From a filamentous cyanobacterium ESFC-1 (GTDB lineage: Bacteria > Cyanobacteriota > Cyanobacteriia > Cyanobacteriales > Spirulinaceae), in NCBI GenBank assembly GCA_000380225.1, contig KB904821.1:2504664-2568663 (forward strand): a DNA stretch of 64,000 bases. Direction: 5' to 3'. Both the position numbers and the translations under genes were made by a program. Positions 18,948 to 29,000 of the stretch are shown piece by piece (position 1 is the first letter of the stretch; every line of letters starts with the position of its first letter). The notes beneath the pieces are model-generated. The model searched no databases. It was not told the DNA's origin and saw nothing but the letters and a program-made list of their open reading frames with translations.

Positions 18948-19229
18948 TTGCAACAAGATTTAGAAAACATAGGTTTAGCTCAGGAGGAAAAAGTTATGAA
19001 AATTGTTACCAGTTGGATGGAAGAAGGTATTGTTCAAGGTCGCACTGAGGAGCGATTAGCTTTAGTTTTACGTTTGTTACGGCGACAATTAGGAGACATT
19101 TCACCCCAGTTACTAACCCAGGTCGAAAGTTTGTCAAGCGAACAATTAGATGTTTTGTTTGATGCTGTTTTTGATTTTCAAACTGAAACAGATTTAGAGC
19201 AATGGTTGGAGTCACAAAATAATGATTAA
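18948..19229 (+). pseudogene. Tandem duplicate of the DUF4351 tail
   Basis: Bases 18951-19221 repeat 18669-18927 almost exactly, giving a 93-residue frame from a TTG with no nuclease domain. The main difference is a 12-base length change around residue 26 (GIVQGRTEER here, GRVEER in the first copy). The duplication unit is about 282 bases. The frame is unlikely to be a functional gene, though a stand-alone DUF4351 peptide cannot be excluded. Confidence 0.65.
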
Positions 19230-19231
19230 AA

Positions 19232-19296
19232 AGAACCCCGGTTTCTGGGGTAAAATGCTAACTTTATCAGGTTAGCAAATAAGAAACCGGGGTTCT
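19232..19296. terminator. Nested hairpin, probable bidirectional terminator
   Basis: The outer arms AGAACCCCGGTTTCT (19232-19246) and AGAAACCGGGGTTCT (19282-19296) are perfect. The inner arms TGCTAAC (19256-19262) and GTTAGCA (19271-19277) are also perfect. It lies between a plus-strand fragment and a minus-strand gene. Confidence 0.7.
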
Positions 19297-19337
19297 AGAG
19301 TAACCTTAAATAACTCACAAATGCTGTAGATCATTAA

Positions 19338-20579
19338 TCACTCATCATTCCCCATTGCAACTCCAGCTAACCATCCAGTAGTCCAAGCACTTTGGAAATT
19401 AAAACCCCCCGTTACCCCATCAATATCGAGGATTTCTCCAGCAAAATGTAAGCCGGGACAAATTCGACTTTCGAGGGTTTTAAAGTTGACTTCTTTGAGG
19501 TTTACGCCGCCACAAGTGACAAATTCTTCTTTGAAAACGCCTTTCCCTTGGATTTTGTAACAACCTTGATTCAGTTCTTGGATCAGTTTATTTAACTCTT
19601 TTTTCGCTAACTCTGCCCAAGGTTTATCCGGGGAAATACCAACATAAGAAACAATTTTCTGCCAAAAGCGTTTGGGTAAATCAAAGGGGCAGTTGGCGAT
19701 AATTTTGCGCTTGGGCTGTTGGGTTTTAATCTCTAGTAAATGCTGGCGTAATGTTTCGTTATTATATTGGGGTAGCCAGTTAATTTGTAGGGGCATTCGA
19801 TAGGCGCGATCGCGTAATTCCCTCGCCCCCCACGCCGATAATTTTAGCACGGCCGGGCCGCTAATGCCCCAATGGGTAATCAGCAACGGGCCAGTTTGTT
19901 CGAGTTTATTTTTGCCCGTTTCCAGTAATCGCAACGATACCGTTTCTACCGTAATTCCCGCTAAATCTTGCAAGCGCTGATCGGTAATATCAAAAGTAAA
20001 TAAAGAGGGAACGGGAGAAATCAGTTTGTGACCCAAACTTTGCGCCCATTGATACCCTTTTGGATTGCTTCCGGTTGCCAAGAGGACGCGATCGCACTCT
20101 ATTATTTCCCCAGACTTTAAATGTACCGTAAAGCCCCCGGTTTCCCCTTTTTTGACATTTTCTACCCTAACTCCCGTTCGCAGGGCAACCCCGGCATTTT
20201 GCGCCGCATTCTGCAAACAATCAATCACTGTCTGGGAAGAATCTGTTACCGGAAACATCCGCCCGTCCCCTTCGGTCTTCAAAGCCACGCCGCGAGAGGC
20301 AAACCAGTTCACCGTATCTTGGGCTTGAAAGCGAGTAAATGCCCCCCGCAGGGCTTTTGACCCCCTAGGGTAATTCTGGATAAACAAAGCCGGTTCAAAG
20401 CAGTGATGGGTCACATTACAACGCCCCCCACCAGAAATGCGAACTTTGGCCAGGGGCTTTCTGCCTGCTTCTAAAATCATTACTTGGGCGTGGGGATGCC
20501 TTTCTGCACAGGCGATCGCGCCGAAAAATCCCGCCGCACCCCCACCAATAACCACAACCTTACAAAAAGTCTCGTTCAA
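19338..20579 (-). CDS. NAD(P)/FAD-dependent oxidoreductase, HI0933/YhiN family
   Basis: This 413-residue flavoprotein begins with a dinucleotide-binding motif VVVIGGGAAGFFGA. It carries the family signatures GGGRCNVTH near residue 51, TGSNPKGY, and the C-terminal GEILDIDGVTGGFNFQ. The family contains predicted flavoproteins of largely unknown substrate. No operon partner is evident; rubredoxin follows upstream on the same strand after 35 bases, so a shared electron-transfer transcript is possible. Confidence 0.9.
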   Translation of the reverse strand: MNETFCKVVVIGGGAAGFFGAIACAERHPHAQVMILEAGRKPLAKVRISGGGRCNVTHHCFEPALFIQNYPRGSKALRGAFTRFQAQDTVNWFASRGVALKTEGDGRMFPVTDSSQTVIDCLQNAAQNAGVALRTGVRVENVKKGETGGFTVHLKSGEIIECDRVLLATGSNPKGYQWAQSLGHKLISPVPSLFTFDITDQRLQDLAGITVETVSLRLLETGKNKLEQTGPLLITHWGISGPAVLKLSAWGARELRDRAYRMPLQINWLPQYNNETLRQHLLEIKTQQPKRKIIANCPFDLPKRFWQKIVSYVGISPDKPWAELAKKELNKLIQELNQGCYKIQGKGVFKEEFVTCGGVNLKEVNFKTLESRICPGLHFAGEILDIDGVTGGFNFQSAWTTGWLAGVAMGNDE

Positions 20580-20614
20580 AATTTGTCAAAACTGTAACTA
20601 AAATTCACGGAAGC

Positions 20615-20776
20615 TTATTCTTCGGGTTCAAAGTCGTCTTTCGTCGCACCGCAAACTGGACAACTCCAGTCATCAGGGATGTCCTCAAAAGCCGTTCCCG
20701 GTTCGATTCCACTGTCTGGGTCCCCGGCTTCGGGGTCATAAACGTAGTTGCAAACGGTACAGATATATTTAGTCAT
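20615..20776 (-). CDS. Rubredoxin
   Basis: This 53-residue small iron protein reads [20 protein letters not shown] at its start and ends in the acidic DDFEPEE. Iron ligands are the pairs CTVC (Cys6, Cys9) and CPVC (Cys39, Cys42). GGGAGATC precedes the start. It is the short soluble form and lacks the C-terminal membrane anchor of the photosystem-assembly rubredoxin RubA. It carries one electron between unidentified partners; the flavoprotein gene just downstream is one candidate. Confidence 0.95.
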   Translation of the reverse strand: MTKYICTVCNYVYDPEAGDPDSGIEPGTAFEDIPDDWSCPVCGATKDDFEPEE

Positions 20777-20821
20777 GCGATGATCTCCCTAATTATTTTC
20801 AGCAAAAGCGGCTATTTTAGT

Positions 20822-21016
20822 TCAAAATCTGCGGGTTTTCTCAATGCCGTAGTAAATTCCGGTGGCAATCGACAACAAAAGCAAAATCCATAAGATTCCC
20901 CCCGGAATAAAGCCTAGTAAGCCAAAACCCCGCAACAGGTACACCAATAAGGTTACCCCTAACACCATAAAGAATAAATAGGTCGCGATCGCGGTTTCCG
21001 AACGAGGAGAACTCAT
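20822..21016 (-). CDS. Small membrane protein with two transmembrane helices
   Basis: This 64-residue protein has hydrophobic helices at about 9-29 and 36-56, separated by a Gly-rich turn (GFIPGG), and a basic C-terminus. It lies 45 bases upstream of rubredoxin on the same strand and may be cotranscribed with it. I do not recognise the family. Confidence 0.65.
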   Translation of the reverse strand: MSSPRSETAIATYLFFMVLGVTLLVYLLRGFGLLGFIPGGILWILLLLSIATGIYYGIEKTRRF

Positions 21017-21408
21017 AACCCTGCTGTCTTGTGACGGTTCTTCTTTATTGAAACACAGTCAGAGCGCAGTTTAGCTTTACATTCGCTGTAAGCCTTATTC
21101 GGTCTTGGTTTGAGAGGGTTAATGGGGGCGCGATCGCGTTTTATTTTTGTGTATTGTCACTATTTATAAAAATGCGTATATCAAAAACAAACTAGACTGC
21201 CTCAATCAACCTCACACTCAATCTAAACCAGTAAATACCCAAATCAATAAATAAACTTATTTTTACTCTAACTTACACCCCAAAACGATAAACCCACCCC
21301 CTTCCCAAACCCAAGAAACTTCGACCATAATGCAAACAACCAGAACGCCAATCCCCCCCAGGAACAACGTTCAGCCCAGATTGATAATCGATAGGAGATT
21401 AATCATCC
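21017..21408. other. Divergent intergenic region before chlL
   Basis: These 392 bases separate the small membrane gene from chlL and hold the likely chlL promoter (21154-21182). A long untranslated leader of about 220 bases would follow. Its composition is C-rich and T-poor on the plus strand near 21270-21360. I see no riboswitch that I can name. Confidence 0.4.
21154..21182 (+). promoter_or_regulatory. Candidate sigma-70 promoter for chlL
   Basis: TTGTCA (21154-21159) and TATATC (21177-21182) are separated by 17 bases. It is the only good match in the chlL upstream region by eye. Confidence 0.35.
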
Positions 21409-22281
21409 ATGAGACTAGCAGTGTACGGAAAAGGCGGTATCGGCAAATCCACCACAAGCTGTAATATTTCAGTCGCCCTCGCCAAAAGAGGCAAAAAAGT
21501 CCTGCAAATTGGCTGTGACCCCAAACACGACAGTACCTTTACCCTCACCGGATTCCTCATTCCCACGATTATCGACACCCTCCAAGAAAAAGACTTCCAC
21601 TACGAAGACATCTGGCCCGAAGATGTCATCTACAAAGGCTACGGCGGCGTAGACTGCGTAGAAGCAGGCGGCCCCCCAGCCGGGGCAGGATGCGGCGGTT
21701 ACGTCGTCGGCGAAACCGTGAAACTCCTCAAAGAACTTAACGCCTTCGACGAATACGATGTCATCCTCTTTGACGTACTTGGTGATGTCGTTTGCGGTGG
21801 CTTCGCTGCCCCCCTCAACTACGCCGACTACTGCATGATTGTCACTGACAACGGCTTTGATGCCTTATTCGCCGCCAACCGTATCGCCGCCTCCGTCCGC
21901 GAAAAAGCCCGGACACATCCCCTCCGCCTCGCCGGACTCATCGGCAACCGTACCTCCAAGCGCGACCTCATCGAAAAATACATCGAAGCCGTCCCGATGC
22001 CCGTCCTCGAAGTCTTACCCCTCATCGAAGACATCCGCGTTTCCCGCGTCAAAGGCAAAACCCTCTTTGAAATGGCAGAAACCGAACCCGACCTCAACTA
22101 TGTCTGCGACTTCTATCTCAGCATCGCTGACCAACTCCTCGCCCAACCCGAAGGCGTAGTTCCCAACGATGCCCAAGACCGCGAATTATTCTCCTTATTA
22201 TCAGATTATTACCTCAATCCCCCCGAAGCCAAGGCTAAACCCGTCACCGCCGACGAAGAACTCGACATGATGATGGTTTAA
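21409..22281 (+). CDS. chlL: Light-independent protochlorophyllide reductase, ATP-binding protein ChlL
   Basis: ChlL is the nitrogenase Fe-protein-like electron donor of dark-operative protochlorophyllide reductase. This 290-residue protein has the P-loop GKGGIGKST at residues 8-16. The Cys ligands of the bridging 4Fe-4S cluster are Cys95 (GAGCGG) and Cys129 (VVCGGF). TAGGAG lies 15 bases before the ATG. The enzyme is oxygen-sensitive and works in the dark, complementing Por. chlN lies 650 bases downstream; chlB is not in this window. Confidence 0.98.
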   Translation: MRLAVYGKGGIGKSTTSCNISVALAKRGKKVLQIGCDPKHDSTFTLTGFLIPTIIDTLQEKDFHYEDIWPEDVIYKGYGGVDCVEAGGPPAGAGCGGYVVGETVKLLKELNAFDEYDVILFDVLGDVVCGGFAAPLNYADYCMIVTDNGFDALFAANRIAASVREKARTHPLRLAGLIGNRTSKRDLIEKYIEAVPMPVLEVLPLIEDIRVSRVKGKTLFEMAETEPDLNYVCDFYLSIADQLLAQPEGVVPNDAQDRELFSLLSDYYLNPPEAKAKPVTADEELDMMMV

Positions 22282-22282
22282 T

Positions 22283-22364
22283 TTTGTCCTTTGTCATTGG
22301 TCATTGGTCATTTGTACGACCATCTCCGATACAAATTTTCCTCGTAGGGTGGGCATCGCCCACC
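22283..22364. repeat. Heptamer array and hairpin after chlL
   Basis: Directly after the chlL stop, units TTTGTCC, TTTGTCA and TTGGTCA repeat with period 7 (about 22285-22315). A perfect hairpin, GGTGGGC with GCCCACC (22348-22364), follows. It may attenuate chlL transcription before the next gene. Confidence 0.6.
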
Positions 22365-22396
22365 ATTCCTAATTCCCACTTTTGGAAGTAACAACT

Positions 22397-22720
22397 ATGA
22401 ACTTCTTTGAGGATTTAAAGGCTTCTACATATCACAAATGGTTGGATTATTACCGACTCAATCGGTCTTGGATTCGCAGAATTTCAGGATGGCAAGTCAA
22501 AATTGCTGAGGGAGGTAATCGACCTAATTCATTCATAATTTTGAGTGCTATTAGTGTATTAGAGCCTGATTTATTACAATTACTGCCGTCATTTGGCAAA
22601 TTGAATGGTAATCCTGATTATATTGTTGAGGTTTTAGGTTTGAATTTCGACCCAGAACAAGCCTTAGACCGCCTACAATCCCAAAACGCAAAACTTTTAG
22701 AAGGTCATAACGACGAATAA
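22397..22720 (+). CDS. DUF5331-like protein between chlL and chlN
   Basis: This is a 107-residue protein beginning MNFFEDLKASTYHKWLDYYRLNRSW. The ATG at 22397 follows GGAAG, whereas the frame opens at a TTG 15 bases earlier. It resembles the cyanobacterial DUF5331 family, which I recall as found beside chlL and chlN; this family call is from memory. It has no membrane helix or signal. Position suggests a role linked to the dark reductase, but no function is known. Confidence 0.65.
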   Translation: MNFFEDLKASTYHKWLDYYRLNRSWIRRISGWQVKIAEGGNRPNSFIILSAISVLEPDLLQLLPSFGKLNGNPDYIVEVLGLNFDPEQALDRLQSQNAKLLEGHNDE

Positions 22721-22730
22721 AATCATATTC

Positions 22731-22840
22731 TCTCGTTTCTAGGTTCAACCTAGAAACCTCCAAAAGAGGCTCCGCCTCTGGATTAACAACGAAGGCAGAG
22801 CCTTCTTAATCCGTTTCCAGGCAAAAGCCTCGGAACGAGA
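22731..22840. repeat. Cloverleaf-like repeat, copy 1 (upstream of chlN)
   Basis: The outer arms TCTCGTTTC and GGAACGAGA enclose several small hairpins: TTTCTAGGTT with AACCTAGAAA, AGAGGC with GCCTCT, GAAGGC with GCCTTC, and CAGGC with GCCTC. A second copy with compensating changes lies at 24417-24523, after chlN. Confidence 0.65.
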
Positions 22841-22847
22841 AAATTAA

Positions 22848-24335
<1,488 letters not shown>

Positions 24336-24370
24336 AAGTTTGGCAGCAAAAACAAGCAACTGTTATGCAG

Positions 24371-24401
24371 GGGATGACTTTTAGAAGTTATCCCTTTTTT
24401 T
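24371..24401 (+). terminator. Terminator of chlN
   Basis: GGGATGACTT (24371-24380) pairs with AAGTTATCCC (24385-24394) apart from one G-T mismatch. A run of seven T residues follows directly. Confidence 0.8.
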
Positions 24402-24416
24402 ATCTTGCTATCTTGC

Positions 24417-24523
24417 CTCGTTCCTTGGTTGAACCAAGGAATGCGAACAAAAGGCTCTGCCTCTGAGTTGTATAGTGAAGGCAGAGCCTTCTCAATCCGT
24501 TCCCAGGCTAGAGCCTAGGAACG
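24417..24523. repeat. Cloverleaf-like repeat, copy 2 (downstream of chlN)
   Basis: CGTTCC and GGAACG enclose hairpins TTCCTTGGTT with AACCAAGGAA, AGGC with GCCT, GAAGGC with GCCTTC, and CCAGGC with GCCTAGG. The layout matches copy 1 although the arm sequences differ, which points to a conserved fold. Confidence 0.65.
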
Positions 24524-24751
24524 TTATATCAAATCCTGAAATACAACCATACTAAAAAATGGCTGAAACCATTGCTTGGGCAAAATCAAAACTGCGGCCA
24601 ATCAAGCGGATTTGATATTATAATATAAAGTTATCTGGCTTGGGTCATCGATCTTGAATATCCTGTGTTGTTGCAGTTGCCATCCATAATACTTTTTAGG
24701 TTATATTGACATAGCAATAGTGATAGATTAGATAATTGTGAGCGTAAATTT

Positions 24752-26083
24752 ATGCTTATTAAAGATATCGAAGTGAAAGGTTTTTGGGGACGTACAACAG
24801 CCACCGCATCATTTTTCACAGATGTTACGATTTTTATCGGATTAAATGGTACTGGAAAAACAACTTTTATTAATTTAATTTCAGCAGTTTTAACAGTTGA
24901 TCTATTCCAACTTAGTTCTCTTCAATTTGAAGAAATAACTATAAATTTAATAGATTCCAATAAAGGAATAGAACAAACAATTACTGTAACTAATAGCCAA
25001 GAAGAGTCTTCCTCTTCTACCTTCAATGTTTACAATATCTATGAATACAAAGTAGGTACTAACACTTACACAGTTTCTTTAACTCCAGATGCTCGCATTA
25101 GCATTAAGAGATTAATAAGTGAAAGAGAAGTTTTTCTTCGTTTCCTCTCGCCTGAGGTTCGTCGTCAATATTCAGAATTAAAACGGGAAATTTCAGGCTT
25201 AGTGGAAGTTTCTCAAATCTCAGTTTATCGCCAGGTATCTAACGAAAGTTTTGAAGCAGATCCTCGCCAAAGGGTTACTGCTGTCGATGAACGTCTACAA
25301 CAGCTTTTTGAACGTTTCTCCAAATATCAGCTAAAACTTGAAACTCAACTTAATGAGCGATCCAATCGATTTCAGCAAGAAGCTTTAGGCTCGTTACTTT
25401 ATAACGAAGAGTTTGATGAATTCAATGCTCAAAGACTAGATGAAGTAACAGAAATCGATCTCGACACTCAAGCAGATAAGTTATCTAAAGCTTTCAAGGA
25501 ACTGGGAATTGAAGGGAAGTCAGAGCAAATTAGCAAGCACATTGGTAAATTAAGAGATGCTCTTCAAGGACTAAAAGCATCAAATGAAACAAATTCTGTT
25601 TCTGTTGATGATGTTTTTGCTCTTCCGTTAATCTACCGAACTAATAGAATAATTGATGCATTAAACAAGTCAGAAGAAGATAAAAGAAAAATTATTGAGC
25701 CTCGACAAAAGTTTTTTGATACGCTCCAAAGTTTCATGCTTAACAAGGAATTTCAATATGACAATAAAAAAAGTGCATTATTCTTTTCTGTAGAAGGTAT
25801 ACATGACGAGCCTCTCCATTGGTCTAATCTTTCTTCTGGAGAAAAACAATTACTTATTCAGTTTATGGAAGTTATTTTGCAGGAAGGAAGAAGTTTGATA
25901 TTTATCGCAGATGAACCCGAATTTTCACTTCATGTTGTGTGGCAAGAGAAGATGTTGAAAGCTCTCAGAGATTTGAATGAAAATGCTCAATTGATAGTTG
26001 CCACTCATTCCCCCGACATAGTGGCTGATTTCAGTGAGAATGTAATTGATATGGAAAGAGTCATTGCTGCCGATGTTTACTAG
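24752..26083 (+). CDS. AAA ATPase of the ABC/SMC-like type
   Basis: This 443-residue protein is a RecF/OLD-like ATPase. Walker A is GLNGTGKTT (residues 30-38). A long helical, charged middle (about 130-290) looks like a coiled coil. The signature LSSGEKQ, Walker B LIFIADEPE and the H-loop ATHS follow near the C-terminus. There is no TOPRIM or nuclease domain, so an effector would have to come from a partner. It overlaps the next frame by 11 bases, which couples it to an antitoxin-like protein and a PIN nuclease. AT-rich codon use differs from neighbouring chlN and suggests transfer. A defence role is possible but unproved. Confidence 0.85.
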   Translation: MLIKDIEVKGFWGRTTATASFFTDVTIFIGLNGTGKTTFINLISAVLTVDLFQLSSLQFEEITINLIDSNKGIEQTITVTNSQEESSSSTFNVYNIYEYKVGTNTYTVSLTPDARISIKRLISEREVFLRFLSPEVRRQYSELKREISGLVEVSQISVYRQVSNESFEADPRQRVTAVDERLQQLFERFSKYQLKLETQLNERSNRFQQEALGSLLYNEEFDEFNAQRLDEVTEIDLDTQADKLSKAFKELGIEGKSEQISKHIGKLRDALQGLKASNETNSVSVDDVFALPLIYRTNRIIDALNKSEEDKRKIIEPRQKFFDTLQSFMLNKEFQYDNKKSALFFSVEGIHDEPLHWSNLSSGEKQLLIQFMEVILQEGRSLIFIADEPEFSLHVVWQEKMLKALRDLNENAQLIVATHSPDIVADFSENVIDMERVIAADVY

Positions 26084-26303
26084 AACATTATCGGGTATTA
26101 GAAATACCCATTTATTTCATTCTTATATTGATCTACCGAAACCAAAACAAACTGAAGCTGTGAATTTACTTCAGTCTTGGCTGGATAGTGAAGATGAAGA
26201 AGAGCAGCAAAAAACAGGTGAGTATTTGATTCAGGTTCTAGATGGCGATCGCTTATCTGAGCGCCAGTTGTTTCCGGCTGAGTTGAAGGGCATAACCTGG
26301 TGA
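26073..26303 (+). CDS. Antitoxin-like small protein
   Basis: The protein has 76 residues from ATG 26073 (MFTRTLSG), inside the end of the ATPase gene. It is acidic in the middle (SEDEEEQQKTGEYL) and ends DRLSERQLFPAELKGITW, a pattern I associate with cyanobacterial antitoxins paired with PIN toxins. Its stop overlaps the GTG of the PIN gene by four bases. No DNA-binding motif is obvious. The call rests mainly on position, size and the coupled PIN gene. Confidence 0.65.
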   Translation: MFTRTLSGIRNTHLFHSYIDLPKPKQTEAVNLLQSWLDSEDEEEQQKTGEYLIQVLDGDRLSERQLFPAELKGITW

Positions 26304-26752
26304 GTCGAGTTATTATGCTAGACACTGGACCATTGGGTTTAGTCACCAACCCTAAATTGTCTTCTGAGAGTACGGCTTGTACCAAGTGGCTTCAAGCCCA
26401 TATTGTGACAGGAAATCGCATTATTATTCCAGAAATTGCAGATTATGAGCTTCGGCGCGAGTTACTACGAGCTAATAAGACTAAAGGTATTGCTCGTTTG
26501 GATGATCTCGCAAAGTCTCTGAAATATTTGCCGATTACAACGACAGCTATGCGTCAAGCTGCCCAGTTTTGGGCGCAAGCACGTCAACAAGGACAACCCA
26601 CAGCAGGTGATAAAACGATTGACGGTGATATGATTTTGGTTGCTCAGGCCGTGACTCTAGCAGTTCCAGATATAGTTATTGCAACGACCAATGTAGGGCA
26701 TTTATCCAGGTTTATGGCAGCCGAGTTATGGCGAAATATTGCTCCAAGTTGA
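26300..26752 (+). CDS. PIN-domain ribonuclease, VapC-like toxin
   Basis: This 150-residue protein starts at GTG 26300 and begins VIMLDTGPLGLVTNP, with the first PIN acidic residue Asp8. Further acidic positions are in IPEIADYELRREL and in DGDMILVAQA, and ATTNVGHLSRF ends the fold. PIN toxins cut RNA and are held by an antitoxin, here the overlapping 76-residue protein. The stop codon lies at the edge of the direct repeat that begins at 26751. Confidence 0.85.
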   Translation: MSRVIMLDTGPLGLVTNPKLSSESTACTKWLQAHIVTGNRIIIPEIADYELRRELLRANKTKGIARLDDLAKSLKYLPITTTAMRQAAQFWAQARQQGQPTAGDKTIDGDMILVAQAVTLAVPDIVIATTNVGHLSRFMAAELWRNIAPS

Positions 26753-26883
26753 TCGCCATCCCGTAGAGTACGTTCCTCGATCTAACTTTTCACGACTCCG
26801 CAATAACTTTCTGGGAACACACCAAGTTCGTAGATTGAAGCCAGTGCGATCGCCCTAGCAAATAGCTTTAGGATACAATCTTT
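26751..26883. repeat. Direct repeat, left copy (flanks the HAD/phosphoesterase pair)
   Basis: About 133 bases match 28835-28968 at roughly 85% by eye. The shared core includes TCTAACTTTTCACGACTCCG and CACCAAGTTCGTAG. The copies are in the same orientation, 2.1 kb apart, with two genes between them. Confidence 0.8.
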
Positions 26884-27027
26884 ACTCCTAAAAAGAAGCA
26901 AGTCGAATCGCGTACATTGCTCATCAGCGTTGAGTTCGTAACCCTTGATTACCCCCTTTGACTGATGACAAAAAAGATTGAGAAGGGGAACATAACAGTC
27001 AAGAATAAAGCTAGAAAAAACTACACG

Positions 27028-27900
27028 ATGAACCGAGCAACTCACCCCGTCTACAATCGTATTGCGATTGTTTTCGACTTTGATGAAACCTTAATACCGG
27101 ATGATAGCTTTCAGGTACTTCTAGCTGATTTTGGCATTGACCCCAAGATATTCAAGCATGAGAAAACAGAGCCTTTGACAGAGAAAGGTTGGGATAAATA
27201 TCTCGCTAAAGCTTATCGCTTGATTCAAGCATCTCAACAACGGGAAAAAGGAAAAAGATTAACAAAACAAAAGATTGCAGAAGTCGGGAAAAAATTGCGT
27301 CTACTCGCGGGCGTACCTGAAATGTTTGACCGACTGCGGGATTGTGTTGCTAAAGAAGATACAAGCATTGAAATTGAATTTTATCTGATTACCGGTGGCT
27401 TTGTTGAAATTGCTCAGAATACTTCGATTGCTCATCACTTCAAAAAAATGTGGGGATGCGCGTTTTCTTACAACGAAGCGGGGGAAATTGATTTCATTAA
27501 AACTCAGATGACACACACGGAAAAAACTCGCTATCTTTTCTATATTTCTAAAGGAATCGATAGCGACATTAACAAGGATTTGATTTATAATTACCGCGAT
27601 CTTCCAGTTAACAAACTTCGCATTCCTCTCAATCAAGTAATTTATGTCGGGGATGGAACTTCGGATATTCCTTGCTTTTCTGTTCTCAACGAACATCACG
27701 GAATCGCCATTGGCATTCATAAAGAAGATAGCCATGCTAAGGAATGGGAACACCGGGAAAAAATTGCGGCGAGTCAAAGAATTGTAAATATTGCGCCGGC
27801 AAACTATAGCGAAAACTCCGAACTTATGCGTTCTCTATCACTCTCAGTAGAGCGTATCTGCAAGCAAATAAAGTTGCGCCAATTGAGCCAAGGAGAATAA
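27028..27900 (+). CDS. HAD-superfamily phosphatase-like protein
   Basis: The nucleophile motif FDFDETLIPDD, followed later by LITGG and VGDGTSDIPCF, marks a haloacid-dehalogenase-type hydrolase. The protein is 290 residues from ATG 27028. An in-frame ATG at 26965 would add 21 Lys-rich residues and cannot be excluded, since neither start has a good ribosome binding site. It ends two bases before the phosphoesterase gene, so the two are cotranscribed. The pair lies between direct repeats. The substrate is unknown. Confidence 0.8.
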   Translation: MNRATHPVYNRIAIVFDFDETLIPDDSFQVLLADFGIDPKIFKHEKTEPLTEKGWDKYLAKAYRLIQASQQREKGKRLTKQKIAEVGKKLRLLAGVPEMFDRLRDCVAKEDTSIEIEFYLITGGFVEIAQNTSIAHHFKKMWGCAFSYNEAGEIDFIKTQMTHTEKTRYLFYISKGIDSDINKDLIYNYRDLPVNKLRIPLNQVIYVGDGTSDIPCFSVLNEHHGIAIGIHKEDSHAKEWEHREKIAASQRIVNIAPANYSENSELMRSLSLSVERICKQIKLRQLSQGE

Positions 27901-27902
27901 GG

Positions 27903-28820
27903 ATGAGTTGGAAAAAGCGTTTACTTTTGGCAGCGATGAGTTTTCCCCTGCTACTGATAGTCCTTCTAACTTGGGGATTGATTGAGCCGTACACTCTTGA
28001 TAATGAAGAAGAAGAAGCAATTATTCCCAATTTGCCTTCTTCTTGGGAAGGAAAAAAGATAGCACAGCTCTCGGACTTTCAGGTAGGAATGTGGTGGGAT
28101 AACGTTAATACAATTGATGAGAGTGTCGAGAAAATTATCGCAGAAAAACCTGTTGCCGTATTAATTAGTGGCGATTTTATTTATCACGCTGCACCCGATG
28201 GTAAGGCTGAAATTGAAGAAGTTGTTGACTTAATACGTCCGTTAGCTGAGATGAATATTCCGGTTTATGCAGTCCTGGGAAATCACGATTACGGTATTAG
28301 GAATAAAAATACTCAACCCAAACCAAACTTAGCCAATAAACTCGAACGGGCTTTAGAAGAGGCGGGGATTATGGTTATGAAAAATGAGGCGATCGCGCTA
28401 GAGTTAAACAATGTCACCGATGGGGAAGATGACGCTAATTTATATCTAGTCGGAATCGGTTCTCATTGGGCAAAAAACGATCGCGTCAATGAAGCATTAG
28501 CGCAAGTCCCCCAAGATCGACCTAGAATTGTCCTGATGCACAACCCCGACTCGTTTGAAGCGTTTCCCGCGAACACAGCCCCCTTCTCTGTGGCAGGACA
28601 CACCCACGGAGGACAAATTCGCTTGCCTAACTCACCTCAGTGGTCTTGGTTAGCTTTAACGAAAGAGGATAAGGTGGTTGCGGACGGGTGGGCAAAAGGA
28701 TACGGTGCAGCCGGGAACAATTTGTATGTGAACCGAGGAATTGGGTTTAGCGATATCCCCATCCGCATTAACTGTGCGCCTGAGATTACGTTCTTTACTC
28801 TGCGATCGCAAGCAGAGTAG
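27903..28820 (+). CDS. Membrane-anchored metallophosphoesterase
   Basis: This 305-residue protein has an N-terminal membrane helix (about 8-28) and a calcineurin-like domain. Metal motifs are LSDFQVG, ISGDFIY, LGNHDYG, VLMHNPD and AGHTHGGQ. The first motif has Gln where many members have His (DxH). The catalytic face should be outside the membrane. It is likely a partner of the HAD protein in dephosphorylating a shared substrate; this is inference from the tight operon. Confidence 0.85.
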   Translation: MSWKKRLLLAAMSFPLLLIVLLTWGLIEPYTLDNEEEEAIIPNLPSSWEGKKIAQLSDFQVGMWWDNVNTIDESVEKIIAEKPVAVLISGDFIYHAAPDGKAEIEEVVDLIRPLAEMNIPVYAVLGNHDYGIRNKNTQPKPNLANKLERALEEAGIMVMKNEAIALELNNVTDGEDDANLYLVGIGSHWAKNDRVNEALAQVPQDRPRIVLMHNPDSFEAFPANTAPFSVAGHTHGGQIRLPNSPQWSWLALTKEDKVVADGWAKGYGAAGNNLYVNRGIGFSDIPIRINCAPEITFFTLRSQAE

Positions 28821-28834
28821 CGTTCAAAAAGTGC

Positions 28835-28968
28835 GATCGCCATCCAGTAGGGTGCTTTCTTCGATCTAACTTTTCACGACTCCGCAATAACTTCCTAAGA
28901 ACGCACCAAGTTCGTAGCTTTAAGCCAGTGCGATCGCACTAGCATAAGGCTTTAGGATAAAATCTTTG
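28835..28968. repeat. Direct repeat, right copy
   Basis: This copy matches 26751-26883 and lies between the phosphoesterase and DUF433 genes. It may include the DUF433 promoter, since the DUF433 start is 33 bases downstream. Confidence 0.8.
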
Positions 28969-29000
28969 TAAAAGCTGATAGCCGTTTGGCTGTATTTGTT

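Noticed and set aside
24536-24751. tRNA or riboswitch in the gap before the AAA ATPase
   Set aside because: No T-loop, acceptor pairing or known riboswitch core could be found; the same holds for the other long gaps.
24752-26752. Retron or OLD-type defence system
   Set aside because: No reverse transcriptase, structured RNA or TOPRIM domain is seen near the ATPase.
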